Assembly (NCBI RefSeq): GCF_024166365.1
Contig: NC_064838.1
Coordinates: forward strand, 75,036,001-75,100,000
Direction: 5' to 3'
Length of the DNA stretch: 64,000 nucleotides
Source: Elephas maximus indicus
Taxonomy: Eukaryota; Chordata; Mammalia; Proboscidea; Elephantidae
In this document: in pieces, positions 1 through 10,880 of the stretch
Layout: each line of letters opens with the position of its first letter
Numbering within the stretch: the first letter of the stretch is position 1
Notes under the pieces: model-generated
What the model was told of the DNA's origin: nothing
The model's database searches: none
Seen by the model: only the letters and a program-made list of their open reading frames with translations
Made by a program: the position numbers and the translations under genes

Positions 1-485
1 AGGATATATAACTCCAATGTATTATTTACTTAATTTTTTTCACAAGCAATAGACCTTTGGGCCCATGTTTTGCGTGGTCGGTTTGTCAGACAGCATTCAG
101 TATATATTTGCGTCTCTTTTTGAATTTAATGTTATAAATATAATCTCATACACTATTCCTGTCCACGTAAATGATGTTTCATTTCTACATATGTTTATGT
201 ATTATATATTAGTGATGTGTACTTATACAAACATGATGTATTACGACATCTATTTCTTCATCAGTAAATGAGAAAATATAGTCTTCATGAATTCTTCCTC
301 TTGCTAAGAATTAATCTTTATTATTCAAGTGATTACTAAATCAATTATTAATAAATCAAAGTTATCAATTAATATTTCCAGCATTCACTTGCAATTTTTC
401 ATTCTGTTTATTGCTTATAATATTCAGTGGTTTGATAATGTTTCCAAATATACATAGCTTTTTAGCATTGCTAGTTTTTAGTCTA

Positions 486-586
486 TCCACAGTTTCCCTT
501 AGCCTCTTGTCCCAGCATCAAACAGCCCCAAGTTAGGAGCCAGGATTTCAAGATACCATTCCGTGGTCAATTTTCCATTAGAACAG
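486..586. repeat. 101-bp block identical to 9427-9527
   Basis: Positions 486-586 match 9427-9527 base for base. The flanks on both sides differ by about 15% or more and contain indels. The block has no ORF and no recognised repeat. Its copy at 9427 lies about 0.9 kb upstream of the OR in unit A, which is on the minus strand. Confidence 0.9.
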
Positions 587-766
587 ATCTCTTTAAGTGG
601 AATTGTAAACAAATAATTCCAAACTGTGACCAAAATTAGAAGAATGTAAAGATTATAAAATATACTTAACAACCTGGTATATTTTCCCAGTATTCATGGA
701 AAAATATTATTTTAAGAGCTGATTCTCTGGCTATTCCAACAGACAACATTAAATGGATTGAGGTAT

Positions 767-843
767 GCAAAAAAAAAAAAAAAGGAAAGAAGAGGAGGAG
801 AGAAGAAAAGGAAAGGGATTGGAAGGGAAAGAAAGGGAAGGAG
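767..843. repeat. Purine-rich low-complexity tract
   Basis: An A-run is followed by GGAAAG/GAGGAG repeats. The matching tract in unit B lies at about 9683-9750 and is shorter. Simple sequence, not coding. Confidence 0.8.
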
Positions 844-1624
844 CTCACATACATGTTATCTGTCAATTCCAATCAATATTTGAAGGAATGTTCTTCAGTT
901 TCTGAACTCATGACAGCATATGGGAAAAACACCCATTCTCTATCAAAATAATAAATACATCTCTTTGAAAAAATAACAGTGGAAAAATCTTCATGCTTGA
1001 TATCTAGATTTGAAATTATGTTTCAAATCAATATATCAAAAACCTAACTCATTATGTTTAGTCATAATGAGAATGAGAACTATGTTACAAAACTGCAGGG
1101 AAATGTGAGACTCAGCTGAGCCTTTTGCTCCTTCTTTCCTTGCTTCAATACAGCAGTGAGCAGCGATGGCCAGTTCTCTAAGTGCACGGCGTGTGGAGAC
1201 TCCTGGAGAAGCTGTGCTGAAAGCATTAGGAGGAGCATTTAAAGGCACTTGAGGAAGCATCCCCTATGGTGGCTCTTGGATAAGGCTAGAAAATACATTC
1301 TGTTTGTTTTTGTTATAGTTGTTTAGCTTTTAAATGTGCTTTTTAAAAATTTCATTTAAATGCTTCAAATACGTTAAAAATTAAGTATAGGTTTTAAGAC
1401 TAATGAGCAGAAAATTAGAAAATAAAATAGCCTTATTTCATTCTATGCAGGGAATAAACCCTAATGTATTCATTAAATTTATTAAGAGTCTTTCTCTGCT
1501 TACACTACCAAGGTGATAATTTATTTGTATTCCAATTATTCTGTTTTTTTTTTAATGCAAATAAGGTCAAACTAAAATGCACTTCTTATTTTCCTTTTTT
1601 TAAGTTATAGCCATCTTGGTGGGT

Positions 1625-2160
1625 GTGTGTGAGGGTAGACCTTTGTGACTGAGCAGTAGAATTCTTACCTTCCATGTGGGAGATACTGGTTTGAATCCTG
1701 GCCAACGCATCTCATGCACGGCCACCACTCATTTATCAGTGAAGGTTTGTATATTGCTACTATGCTAAACGGAAACCCTGGTGGAGTAGTGGTTAAGTGC
1801 TATGACTGCTAACCAAGAGGTCAGCAGTTTGAATCCTCCAGGCCCTCCTTGGAAACTCTGTGGGACAGTTCTACTCTGTTCCGTAGGGTCACTATGAGTC
1901 GGGATCCACTCGGCAGCAGTGGATTTTGGTTTACTATGCTAAACAGATTTCAGCGGAAAAAAAAAAAAATTTTTTTTTTTTTTTTTTTCAGATTAAGATG
2001 GACTAGGAAGAAAGAGCTGATGATCTCCTTCTGAAAATCAGCCAGTGAAGCCCTATGGATCACAATGAGTCAATCTCTAAGCCCTTATGGGGATGGTGCA
2101 GGACCAGGCAGCATCCCATCCATTGTGCGTAGGGACTTACTGAATGCCAGCTCACAATAA
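1625..2160 (+). mobile_element. Long tRNA-derived afrotherian SINE with RTE-like tail, interrupted
   Basis: The head has a tRNA-like layout: an A-box-like segment, then a 'gtttgaatcctgg' B-box-like segment near 1690. The tail (about 2015-2155) is a 'gatgatctccttctgaaaatc' type segment ending in a CAATAACAA-like repeat, as in RTE LINE ends. The element is split by an AfroSINE (1771-1935) and by an A13/T19 run (1957-1988). The copy in unit B (10530-10880) is uninterrupted, which confirms the layout. Confidence 0.75.
1771..1935 (+). mobile_element. AfroSINE, unit A-specific, with target-site duplication
   Basis: Typical AfroSINE order: 'ccctggtggagtagtggtta', 'gctaaccaagaggtcagcag', 'ccttggaaactctgtggg', 'tcactatgagtcgg', and a GGTTT-type tail. 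It is flanked by a perfect 13-bp direct repeat, TACTATGCTAAAC. Unit B has one copy of the related target near 10675 and no insert, so the element landed after the tandem duplication. Confidence 0.93.
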
Positions 2161-2429
2161 CAAATTGAATATTTGTCACAGTACGATGGCATCCATTTTA
2201 GGGAAAACATATAAATTCAAGGTGGAAGGAAAACTGCACAATATTTTGCCCAAACCCAAGGGCCAAGATAATTTTTTTTTTTTTAATCCAAATCTCGACG
2301 ATTCCAATTCTGGGATGTATCAACTCAATGGAAGAAAATTGTTAAGATTTTGGAAAAAGAACATTGAAAACTCAATGGACACAAATTGAGCTTAGCAAAC
2401 ATGACATGAGTAGGTAAATGTTTTTAATG

Positions 2430-4838
2430 CTGTTCTTTGTTGTTAGGTGCCTTCAAGCTGATTGTGACTCACAGAGATCCTATGTACAACAGAACAAAAC
2501 ACTGCCCACTGCTGCACCATCCTCACAATCACTTTTATGCTTGAGCCCATTGTTGCAGCCACTGTGTCAGTCCATCTCATTGAGGCTCTTCCTCTTTTTC
2601 ACTGACACTCTACTCTACCAAACATGATGTCTTTCTCCAGGGACTGATTCCTTCTGATAACTTGTCGAAAGTATGTGAGATGAAGTCTCACCATCCTTGC
2701 TTTCTAAGGAGCGTTCTGGTTGTGCTGCTTTCAAGACAAGAGTTCTTCATTCTTCTGGCAGTCAATGGTATAGTCAATATCTTTTGCCAACACCATAATT
2801 CAAAGTTGTCAAATCTTCTTTGGTCTTCCTTATGCTTTATCCAGCTTTCACATGTATATGAGGTCACTGAAAACACCATGGCTTGGATCAGATACACCTT
2901 AGTCCTCAAAGTGACACCTTTGCTTTTTAACACTTTAAAGAGGTCTTTTGCAGCACATTTGTCTAATGAAATGTGTCTTGATTTCTTGACTGCTGCTTCC
3001 ATGGGTGTTGATTGTGTATGCAAGTAAAATGAAATCCTTGACAACTTCAATCTTTACTCCATTTATCATGATATTGCATATTGGTTCAGTTGTGAGGATT
3101 TTTGTTTTCCTGATAACAATGTGTAATTCATACTGAAGGCTGAGTTCTTGATCTTCATCAGTAAGTGCTTCAAGTCCTCTTCACTTCCAGCAAGCAAGGT
3201 TATGTCATCTGCATAAGACAGGTTGTTAATGAGTCTTCCTCCAATCCTGATGCCCCATTCTTCTTCATATAGCTCAGCTTCTAGGATTATCTCTCAGCAC
3301 TCACACTGAATTTAAGTATGGTCAAAGCACACAACCCTGACCACACACCCTTCCTGACTTCGAACCACACATGTTCCCCTCTTCTGTTGCAACAACGGCC
3401 TCTTGCTTTATGTAGTTTCCCCATAAGCACAATTAATTGTTCTGGAATTCCAATTCTTTGTAATGTTATCCATAGTATGTTTTGATCCACACAGCCAAAT
3501 GCCTTTGTATAGTCAATAAAACACAGGTAAGCCACTTTCTGGTATTCTCAGCTTTCAGCCAGAATCCATTTGACATAAGTGGTGATATTCCTCGTTCCAT
3601 GTCCTCTTCTGAATCTGGCTTGAATTTCTGGCAGTTTCCTGTCCATGTACTGCTGCAACCACTTCCGAATGATCTTCAGAAAAATATAACTTGCATGTGA
3701 GTTGTTCAGTAGTTAAGAGCTAAGACTACTAACCAAAAGGTCGGCAGTTGGAATCCACCAGCTGCTCCTTGAAAACGCCATGGAACAGTTCTGCTCTGTG
3801 CTATAGGATCCCTATGAGTCAGATTTGGCTTGACAGCAATGAGTTTTGATGACACTAATGATTTTTTTCCATAATTTCTGCATTTGGTTGAATCACCTTC
3901 CTTTGTAATAGGCGTAAATATAAATTTCTTCCAGTTTGTTAGCCAGGTAGCTGACTGCCAAATTTCTTGGCATAGAAGAGTGAGCACTTTCAGGGATGCA
4001 TATGTTTGTCAAGCATCTCAAATGGTATTCCCTCATTCCTGGAGCCTTATTTTTCTCATGTTTTCAATGCAGCTTGAACTTGTTCTTGATCGTATGCTAC
4101 CTCCTAAAATGTTTGAAAGTCGAAAAGCTCTTTTTGGTACAGTGACTCTGTGTATTCTTCCATCTCCTTTTGATGCTTCCTGTGTCGTTCAGTATTTTGC
4201 CCATAGAATCCTTCAATATTGCAATTCAACATTGTAACTCAAGAATTGAAATTTTCTTCAGTTCTTTCAGCTTGAGAAATGCAGAGTGTGTTCTTTCCTT
4301 TCAGTTTTCTAACTCCAGGTCTTTGCACATGCATTATAATACTTTAATTTGTCTTTTTTTGTTCCCCTTTGAAGTCATCTTTTCAACTCTTTTACTTCAT
4401 AATTTCTCTTATTCCTTTTAACTACTCTATGTTCAAGAGCAAGTTTCAGAGTCTCTTCTGACATCCATTTTGGTCTTTTCTTCCTTTCCTATCTTTTTAA
4501 TGACCTTTTACTTTCTTCATATATGATATCCTTCCACAATTCATCTGGTCTTTGGTCATTAGTGTTCAATGCATCAAATCTATTCTTGAGATGGTCTCTA
4601 AATTCAGGTGGGATATACTCAAATCGCACTCCGGCTCTCGTGGAATTTTTCTAATTTTCGGAAACTTCAGCCTGAACTTGCGTATGAGCTCTTGATGATT
4701 TCTTCCGCAGCCAACACCTGGCCTTTTTCTGACTGATGATATTGAGCTTTTCCATTGTCTCTTTCCACAAATGTAGTCGATTTGATTTCTGTGTATTCCA
4801 TCTAGCAAGTCCAAATGTAAAATCACTGTTGATGGTTT
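2430..4838 (-). mobile_element. RTE-class LINE, 5'-truncated, decayed (unit A)
   Basis: Minus-strand fragments match RTE/BovB-like LINE proteins in order: end of the endonuclease domain ('HRNQIDYICGKRQW', 4566-4826), RT motif A ('YLCFIDYTKAFGCVDQ', 3287-3535), a YADD box at about 3203-3214, and the C-terminal 'FELWCWQKIL' block (2688-3050). The frame is broken repeatedly. The 3' end (left side) has the family's TTGTTAGGTGCC-type sequence. An AfroSINE sits inside it. The same element at the same place in unit B shows that it predates the duplication. Confidence 0.9.
3700..3852 (+). mobile_element. AfroSINE nested in the RTE LINE (unit A)
   Basis: 'cagtagttaagagctaaga', 'aaaaggtcggcagttgg', 'ccctatgagtcagatttgg' and a GAGTTTTGATG tail. 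It is also present in unit B (12436-12580), so it inserted before the duplication. Confidence 0.9.
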
Positions 4839-5214
4839 TTTTGTTTTTGTTTTTTTAAGGTGCTCGAAAAAAAGAAGTAGTCTTGCAAAATTCTATCATA
4901 TGTATGAAGGTCTCCATGGGTAAAGTTTATTCAAGAGAATCTATCTCTACTGTCTTCTATCGGGTTGGCTGCTTATGGGTGATGGGACACATGGTAATAT
5001 CAATAGTCTGAGATCATGACAACAATTTCACACTTCTGTTGTTCACAAACATGTGTTGTGTCCTAGGCAATGTTTATGGGATATCATGTCAATGGATCAC
5101 ATAGTCTGCAAGCCCTCAAACAGTGTAGTTGGAGGCACTGTGGGGAAAAACGCACTATCTATATCTAAAGTATTATCATTTCAATCTATATCTGAAGAAT
5201 TTAAAATTTCCAAT

Positions 5215-5635
5215 AAGTATTTATAATTAAGATTACAGACAAAATTAAGGTTGCTAGTCATCTAACTTTAAAATAAGGAGATTATACTGCATTACCCGGT
5301 TGAGCTCAGTATAACAACCAGTATCCATAAAGGTGGAAGAGTGAGACAAAAGAAAAAGAAGGAGATATGGTAATGGAGGAATGGTCAAAGATACGCAACG
5401 TGGCTGGCTTTGAAGATTTAGGAAGGGGTCATGATCTAGGGAAAGTGGGTGACCTCTAGGTTCTGGAAAAGCTGAGAGCCTCCAAAAGAAACACAACCAT
5501 ACTGTCACTTTCATTTTAGCCCAGTGAGACCTATGTCAGATTGTCAACCTAGAGAACTTAAGGTCATAAATTTGGGGTGTTTTAAGGACTACACTTGTGG
5601 TAATTTGTTATGGCAGCAGTAGAAAACCAATACAT
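5215..5635 (+). mobile_element. MaLR/MLT1-type LTR fossil (unit A)
   Basis: The 3' half of the element ends in the MaLR-type pattern 'ttttagcccagtgagacc', 'ggggtgttttaagg', 'ttgtggtaatttgttatggc', 'aaaaccaataca'. It is a solitary, old and broken LTR with no internal genes nearby. The matching copy in unit B is at about 13950-14370. Family assignment is from memory of the consensus, so subfamily is not given. Confidence 0.5.
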
Positions 5636-5639
5636 CTTG

Positions 5640-6612
5640 AAGCATATACTTTAAAAAAACATCTCCAGATGTCCTTGCAAAAGCTTCTAATTGCAAATCA
5701 TTGGTGGGTGCCCTCATATTAAAAATCTTTCAATCTCCAAACTAATATTCTGTCCTCCTATGCTAGCACCTTCAAGACTGACACCTATAGTAAAGTGTTT
5801 CCCCATTTCTCACCATACATTCGCTAGACAATATAATTACCTCATGTATATCATTTCTAAAAGAGTAAGGGTTGTATTTTACTGCTTTGATTTTTCTAAG
5901 ACTTGTCCCTGGTTAGTCGCTTGAAAGTAATAAGGGATAAACGAGGGGGTTCTGGAAGAGAACAATTCTCGTTGCACAACAACTGCTTCAGATGACATAA
6001 TGCCATGGGATCAAGGCAGGGAAGAGTTTTGTCCCCTTGCATCGGGGAGCCAACCCAGCGGGTCCAGATAATTTTGAGGCTCATGGTTCTCACTCTTCTG
6101 CACAAACATTTCCCTGTTTTAGCTTTCAGAGTCCCATTCTATCTCTAACAGGACAGTGGTTTCAACAAAGGAACCCTGTTGAGCTGTACCTTCAGTCTTC
6201 TTTGCAGTTCTGCCACTTTTATTATAAAATTCTGAGTCTGATCTAGAGCACAATTTCTGCTTGCAAGAGACTTGGTGACAGTGGCAGCAGTGGCTCTAAA
6301 CTGAGTACATGTCCAGGGGATATAATAGATGGAGTGTTTCTGGGTAGACTGCTACATGGATTCAATATACACTCCCTTTTTATCTTTTCCATTTCTTGAA
6401 ATAGAAGACATCAGCAAAACTCTTCCAACTGGAATCTACTAATATGAAAAACTTTCAATAGTAGAATCAAACTGTAGCTTCTCTAATCAATGGTAAACTA
6501 CTTGAGATAGATCCACCTTGAAATTCCAAGAATCCTAAATAAAATAAGTGATGTAAATATGTCAGTATAGTTTGTCTTAGAGTCTACAACATTCCATGTC
6601 CACACAGAAAAA
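5640..6612. other. Gene-free interval inside unit A
   Basis: Unique-looking AT-rich sequence with a diverged counterpart in unit B (about 14370-15362). No gene, tRNA or recognisable repeat is visible. Confidence 0.6.
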
Positions 6613-7422
6613 TAGATGTTCATTTTATCAAGCTAAAGAAATGCCAAAGTTCTTGGTACAATAGAATTGATACAAATTTGAAAAATTTAATACAATTTAT
6701 TATGAAAATAGAATTTAGATGTCTCAAATGAACAAAAACACTCATGTCTAATTTTCTGTACAGATAAAAATACAAAAAAGAAATGAAATTGAAGTTAGGT
6801 TCTAAATAAATGATCATGTAAATAGAGACTGTGCTGTCAGATGGGTAGTGACAAAACTTGGTATCTATCCCCACTGCAGAAACATACATTTCCTATAAAC
6901 ATTCAGTTCTCTCTACTCAAGTTATTCTCTTTTCTAATTTGTATTGAAAACTCACTAAAATTTTCTATCCGTGACATACATATTTCTGTTTCAAAGCCCC
7001 AAATTCCTTCTCTGGATTATCACATTCAGTTTTGAAAACAAAAGCTACCAGACTGGGAATTTAAGAATCTAGAGGCTAACTGTAATCACAATAAAAAAAC
7101 AAACAAACAAACAAATCCATTGTCATCGATTTGATTCCAACTCATGGCAACCCCCATGTGGTTTTTTGGCTGTAATCTTAACAAAGTAGAATCACCAGGC
7201 CCTTTCCTCTGTAGCAATGCGAAGTGGATTCAAATTGCCAGCCTTTGCTTAGGAGTCAAGCAATACCACAAATCAACATGAAGAAGGACAAGGAAAACAC
7301 CAGGCAAAAATTACAAGTGGTTATAGGCATCCAATGGAGGCAGAGAGACCACTGTGAAAAATCTAAGGTAATGTGCTTTACATACCTGTTTGTTCCTGGT
7401 GTGGTCTCTTCCTCAATATGAA
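6613..7422. repeat. 810-bp block identical to 15363-16172
   Basis: Every line compared is identical to unit B at a constant offset of 8750, including a (CAAA)n stretch and an AfroSINE. The first mismatches outside are 6612 versus 15362 and 7423 versus 16173, after which the copies diverge quickly. The block ends about 170 bp short of the OR pseudogene's stop codon. Confidence 0.95.
7112..7262 (-). mobile_element. AfroSINE inside the identical block (unit A)
   Basis: Reverse-orientation AfroSINE: 'ccattgtcatcgatttgatt', 'ccaactcatggcaaccc', 'ggctgtaatcttaacaaag', 'caccaggccctttcct', 'ggattcaaattgccagcc'. It belongs to the longer subtype with the 'ggctgtaatctt' segment. Confidence 0.85.
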
Positions 7423-7591
7423 ATTGAGTCAATACTAACCAGTGTATGTGTTCAGATTGCCTATTTTCCTAAAGAAACTAGCTCTCATTCCACAAGATAG
7501 GATTCTATTAAATCCAAAATTAGAAGATACTATTTTCTGTTAAATTATTCTAGGTCGAGTCAAGATATTAACAAGGATTTGAAACTTCCAT

Positions 7592-8525
7592 TCATCTTTG
7601 GTCTTCTGAGATCAGCTTCTTGCTCCATAGCTTCCTCATGCCATTTTTCACCTCAGCATTTCTCAGCGTATAAATCAGAGGGTTAGTCAACGGTGTTCCA
7701 GTTGTATAAAACACAGTTTTTTTTTATCATCTTATCCATGGGGAAGGTGGTTGCGGGACATGTATATATAAACATACAAGGACCAAAGAACAAGATGACT
7801 ACGGTGATATGGGAGATGCAGGTGGAAAGGGCTTTTTTCCACCCTTCAGCGCTGTGGTTTCTCAGAGAATGCAAGATGATAACATAGGAGAGCATCAGCA
7901 TGACAAAACTCACTGTGCAAACAGCCCCACCATTGGATACTAGTAGTAAGTTGATCACAAAGGTGTCTGTACAGGCAAGTTTTAACAAGGGTTGCAAGTC
8001 ACAGAAATAGTGATCAGTCACATTGGGACCAGAGAAATGTAAGCTCAAGGTCAGAAAAATCTGAATTGAAGAATGTACACAAGTCTCTACCCAGGCTATA
8101 GCTACCAACACACTGTAGACCCGCCGGCTCATGATGCTCATGTAGTGCAGGGGTTTACAGATGGCCACATAGCGGTCAACAGCCATCAGGATAAGGATCA
8201 AGACCTCCAGGCAGCCAAAGAAATAGGCTGAAAAGACTTGGATCGTGCACTCACTAAAAGAGATGGTATTCTTCAGACAGGCATCCACAATCATTCCAGG
8301 GGCTATGGAAGTAGAGAAGCAGGTGTCAGATAAGAAGTAGAAAAGGAAGAAGTACATTGGACTCTCAGGTACCCGGCTGGTCTTGATGGTGATGATAATC
8401 AAAAAATTACCCAACAAGGTCCCTAAGTAGAAAAGCAAGAAAAAGACAAACACTATTTTCTTTCTAAAAGGATCTTGTGTCAACCCAAGCAGAATGAACT
8501 CAGTCACATTATTATTCAGCAGCAT
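7592..8525 (-). pseudogene. OR4C16: OR4C16-like olfactory receptor pseudogene, copy A
   Basis: The start used is the ATG at 8525-8523 ('[19 protein letters not shown]'), which matches the OR4C16 N-terminus. An in-frame ATG at 8552 would add nine residues. Recognisable family features are GN in TM1, [21 protein letters not shown] and KALSTCISH. A frameshift at the A9 run (7717-7725 on the plus strand, a net gain of about 7 bp relative to the expected codon) replaces TM7 with a short wrong tail. Beyond it the old frame continues through NPLIYTLRN to a stop at 7592-7594. Other damage: the extracellular-loop Cys of FCGPN is Ser, TPRMI has become APGMI, and one codon each is lost in TM2 and in the DALLKxNT segment. 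The gene cannot make a normal seven-helix odorant receptor. Confidence 0.95.
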
Positions 8526-8568
8526 GATTTCGTGAATGAGGAGCAGGAACAAGTGTGAAGCGGTTTAT

Positions 8569-8585
8569 CTGAAAAGAAAAATACA
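8569..8585 (-). promoter_or_regulatory. Splice acceptor upstream of OR copy A
   Basis: Read on the minus strand, a pyrimidine-rich run (ATTTTTCTTTTCAG) ends in AG 43 nt before the chosen ATG. OR genes normally splice a 5' UTR exon to the single coding exon at such a site. The equivalent AG is AA in copy B. Confidence 0.6.
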
Positions 8586-9426
8586 GGAATTAATTTATGT
8601 TCTATGCAACAGTGTGAAATATTTTAAACAAATTAATTTGTGGTGCTAAGTGATGTTATGAGCTGTTTTGAGCAAAAATAAATATTCCTCATTAGAGACA
8701 TTCTAATTGTTTCTTAATGAGTCACCTCACCTCTTTGCCCCTCAGTTCTTAATGACCTCTTCATAGGGTCATTTTAAACCTCAAGTAAGCTTAAAAAAAC
8801 AATTTTTTTAAGCTTATGAAAGGTATTTTCATAAATCACTCTTAAAATGCAAGTTCTTGTTAATTTTAACATGTTTCTGTTCTCATTGATTCAATTTATG
8901 TGATAAATAAAAATTCTGGATATATGGCTGCAATGTATTATTTACTTAATTTTTTTTCATATTCAGTAGAACTTGGGGCCCGTATTTTTGCATGGTAGGT
9001 TTATCAGGCAGAATTTAGGATATACCTGTCTCTCTTTTTGAATTTAATGTTATAAAGTCACACACTATTCCCATCCACATAATTCATGTTTCATTTCTAC
9101 ATATATTTATGTATTATATATTAGTGATGCACACTTATATGAAAGTAAATTACTATTATGATCACTGTACGGACATCTATTTCTTCATCAGTAAATGAAG
9201 AAGTATAGTTTTCATGAATTCTCCCAGTCACTAAAAATTAATTTTATTAATCACATGATTTATTTAATCAATTATTAATTAAGCAAAATTATCAGTTAAT
9301 ATTTCCATCATTCAATTATAATTTTTATTCTGCTTATTGCTTATAATATTCAACCATTTGACATTGTTTTCAAATAGTTATAGCTTTGTAGCATTGCTAG
9401 TCTATCTGAAGTAGAGTAAAAAGCAT

Positions 9427-9527
9427 TCCACAGTTTCCCTTAGCCTCTTGTCCCAGCATCAAACAGCCCCAAGTTAGGAGCCAGGATTTCAAGATACCAT
9501 TCCGTGGTCAATTTTCCATTAGAACAG
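9427..9527. repeat. 101-bp block identical to 486-586
   Basis: Partner of the block in unit A. It lies upstream of OR copy A with respect to transcription. Expected divergence at this array's background would be around ten differences; none is seen. Confidence 0.9.
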
Positions 9528-10529
9528 GCCCCTTTAATTTGACTTGTAAGCTAATAAACATTCCAAACTGTGATTAAAATTAGAAGAATCTAAAGCTTAT
9601 AAAAATATAGGCAGCAACCAGATGTATTTTCTGAGTATTCGTGGAAAAATATTATTTTAAGTGTTGATTCTATGGATAGTCAAAGAGACAGAGGGAAAGG
9701 GAAGAGAAGAGAAAGAAAAGGAAAGGGAATGGAAGGGAAAGAAAGGGAAGAAACTCACTCACATGTTGGCTGTCAATTCCAACCAATATTTGAAGGGATG
9801 TTCTTGAGTTTCAGAACTCATGACAGCAAACAGGAAAAACACCAATTCTCTATCATAATAATAAATATATCGCTTTGAAAAAAAAAACAGAGAAAAAGTC
9901 TTCATGCTTGATATCTAGATTTGAAATTAATATATAAAAAACTAATTATCAAAAATTAGTCATAATGAGAATGAGAACTATGTTATGAAACTGCAGGGAA
10001 ATGTCAAACTCAGCTGAGCCTTTTGCTCTTGCTTTCTTTGCTTCAATACAGCAGTGAGCAGCGAATGCCAGTTCTCTAAGCGCATGGGGTGTGGGAACTC
10101 CTGCAAAGCTGTGCTGAAAGCAGCAGGAGGAGCATTTAAAGGCACTTGAGGAAGCTGAGTGCAATCCCACCAGTATTCCCTATGGTAGGTCTTGGACAAG
10201 ACCAGGAAAAATGAACTGTTTGCTATTGCTATGGTTGTTATTTAACTTGTTTATTGGTTTGGCTTTTTAAAGTGCTTTTTAAAATTCTTTTAAACTGCTT
10301 CAAATATGTATTATTAAATATTTAGTACAGGTTTTGAGACCAATGACCAAAAAATTGAAATAATAAAATAGCCTTATTTCATTCTATTCATTAAATTTAT
10401 TAAGCCTCTGCTTATATTATGAAACCCCATAATTTATTTGTATTGCAGTTATTCTGCTTTTTTTAATGCACATAAGCACAAACTAAAATACACTGGTTAT
10501 TTTCCTTTTTTTTTTTTAATTATAGACAT

Positions 10530-10880
10530 CCTGGTGGGTGTGAGGGTAAACATTTGTGATTGAGTAGTAAAACTCTTGCCTTCCATGTGGGAGTTACTAG
10601 TTTGATTCCTGGCCAGTGCATCTCACGCACAGCCACGGCCCATTTATCAGCAGAGGCTTGTATATTGCTATGATGCCAAACAGATTTCAGTGAATCATTT
10701 AGATTAACATAGACTAGGAAGAAAGAGCTAATGACCTGATTCTGCAAATCAGCCAGTGAAACCTTAAGGATCACAATGATTCAATCTGTAAGCCAACATG
10801 GAGATGGCAGAGGACCAGGCAGCATCCCGTCTATTGAGTGTGGGGACTTACTGGACAGCAGCCCATAACAACAAAATGAA
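10530..10880 (+). mobile_element. Long tRNA-derived afrotherian SINE, uninterrupted (unit B)
   Basis: Same element as 1625-2160: tRNA-like head ('tgattgagtagtaaaactct', 'gtttgattcctggccag'), middle 'aacagatttcagtg', tail 'gacctgattctgcaaatcag' to 'cagcccataacaaca'. It preserves the empty site for the unit A AfroSINE. Confidence 0.78.

Larger units (their letters stand above)
1..8915. repeat. Tandem duplication unit A (~8.9 kb)
   Basis: The whole stretch aligns in the same order with 8916-17813: opening AT-rich segment, purine tract, long SINE, RTE LINE with nested AfroSINE, MaLR-type LTR fossil, and a minus-strand OR4C16-like pseudogene near the right end. A sampled 60-bp piece of the OR (from 8041 against about 16753) differs at about 6 sites, roughly 10%. 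The left edge is cut by the window, so the true unit boundary is unknown. Unit A has one SINE (1771-1935) that B lacks. Confidence 0.93.

Noticed and set aside
1771-1935. tRNA-like B-box segments as real tRNA genes
   Set aside because: They are the heads of AfroSINEs. No segment folds as a complete tRNA cloverleaf by eye, and all have SINE bodies and tails.
6620-7421. Three open frames of 64-89 codons repeated exactly in both units
   Set aside because: They are identical only because the whole 810-bp DNA block is identical. They overlap an AfroSINE and have no protein family features.
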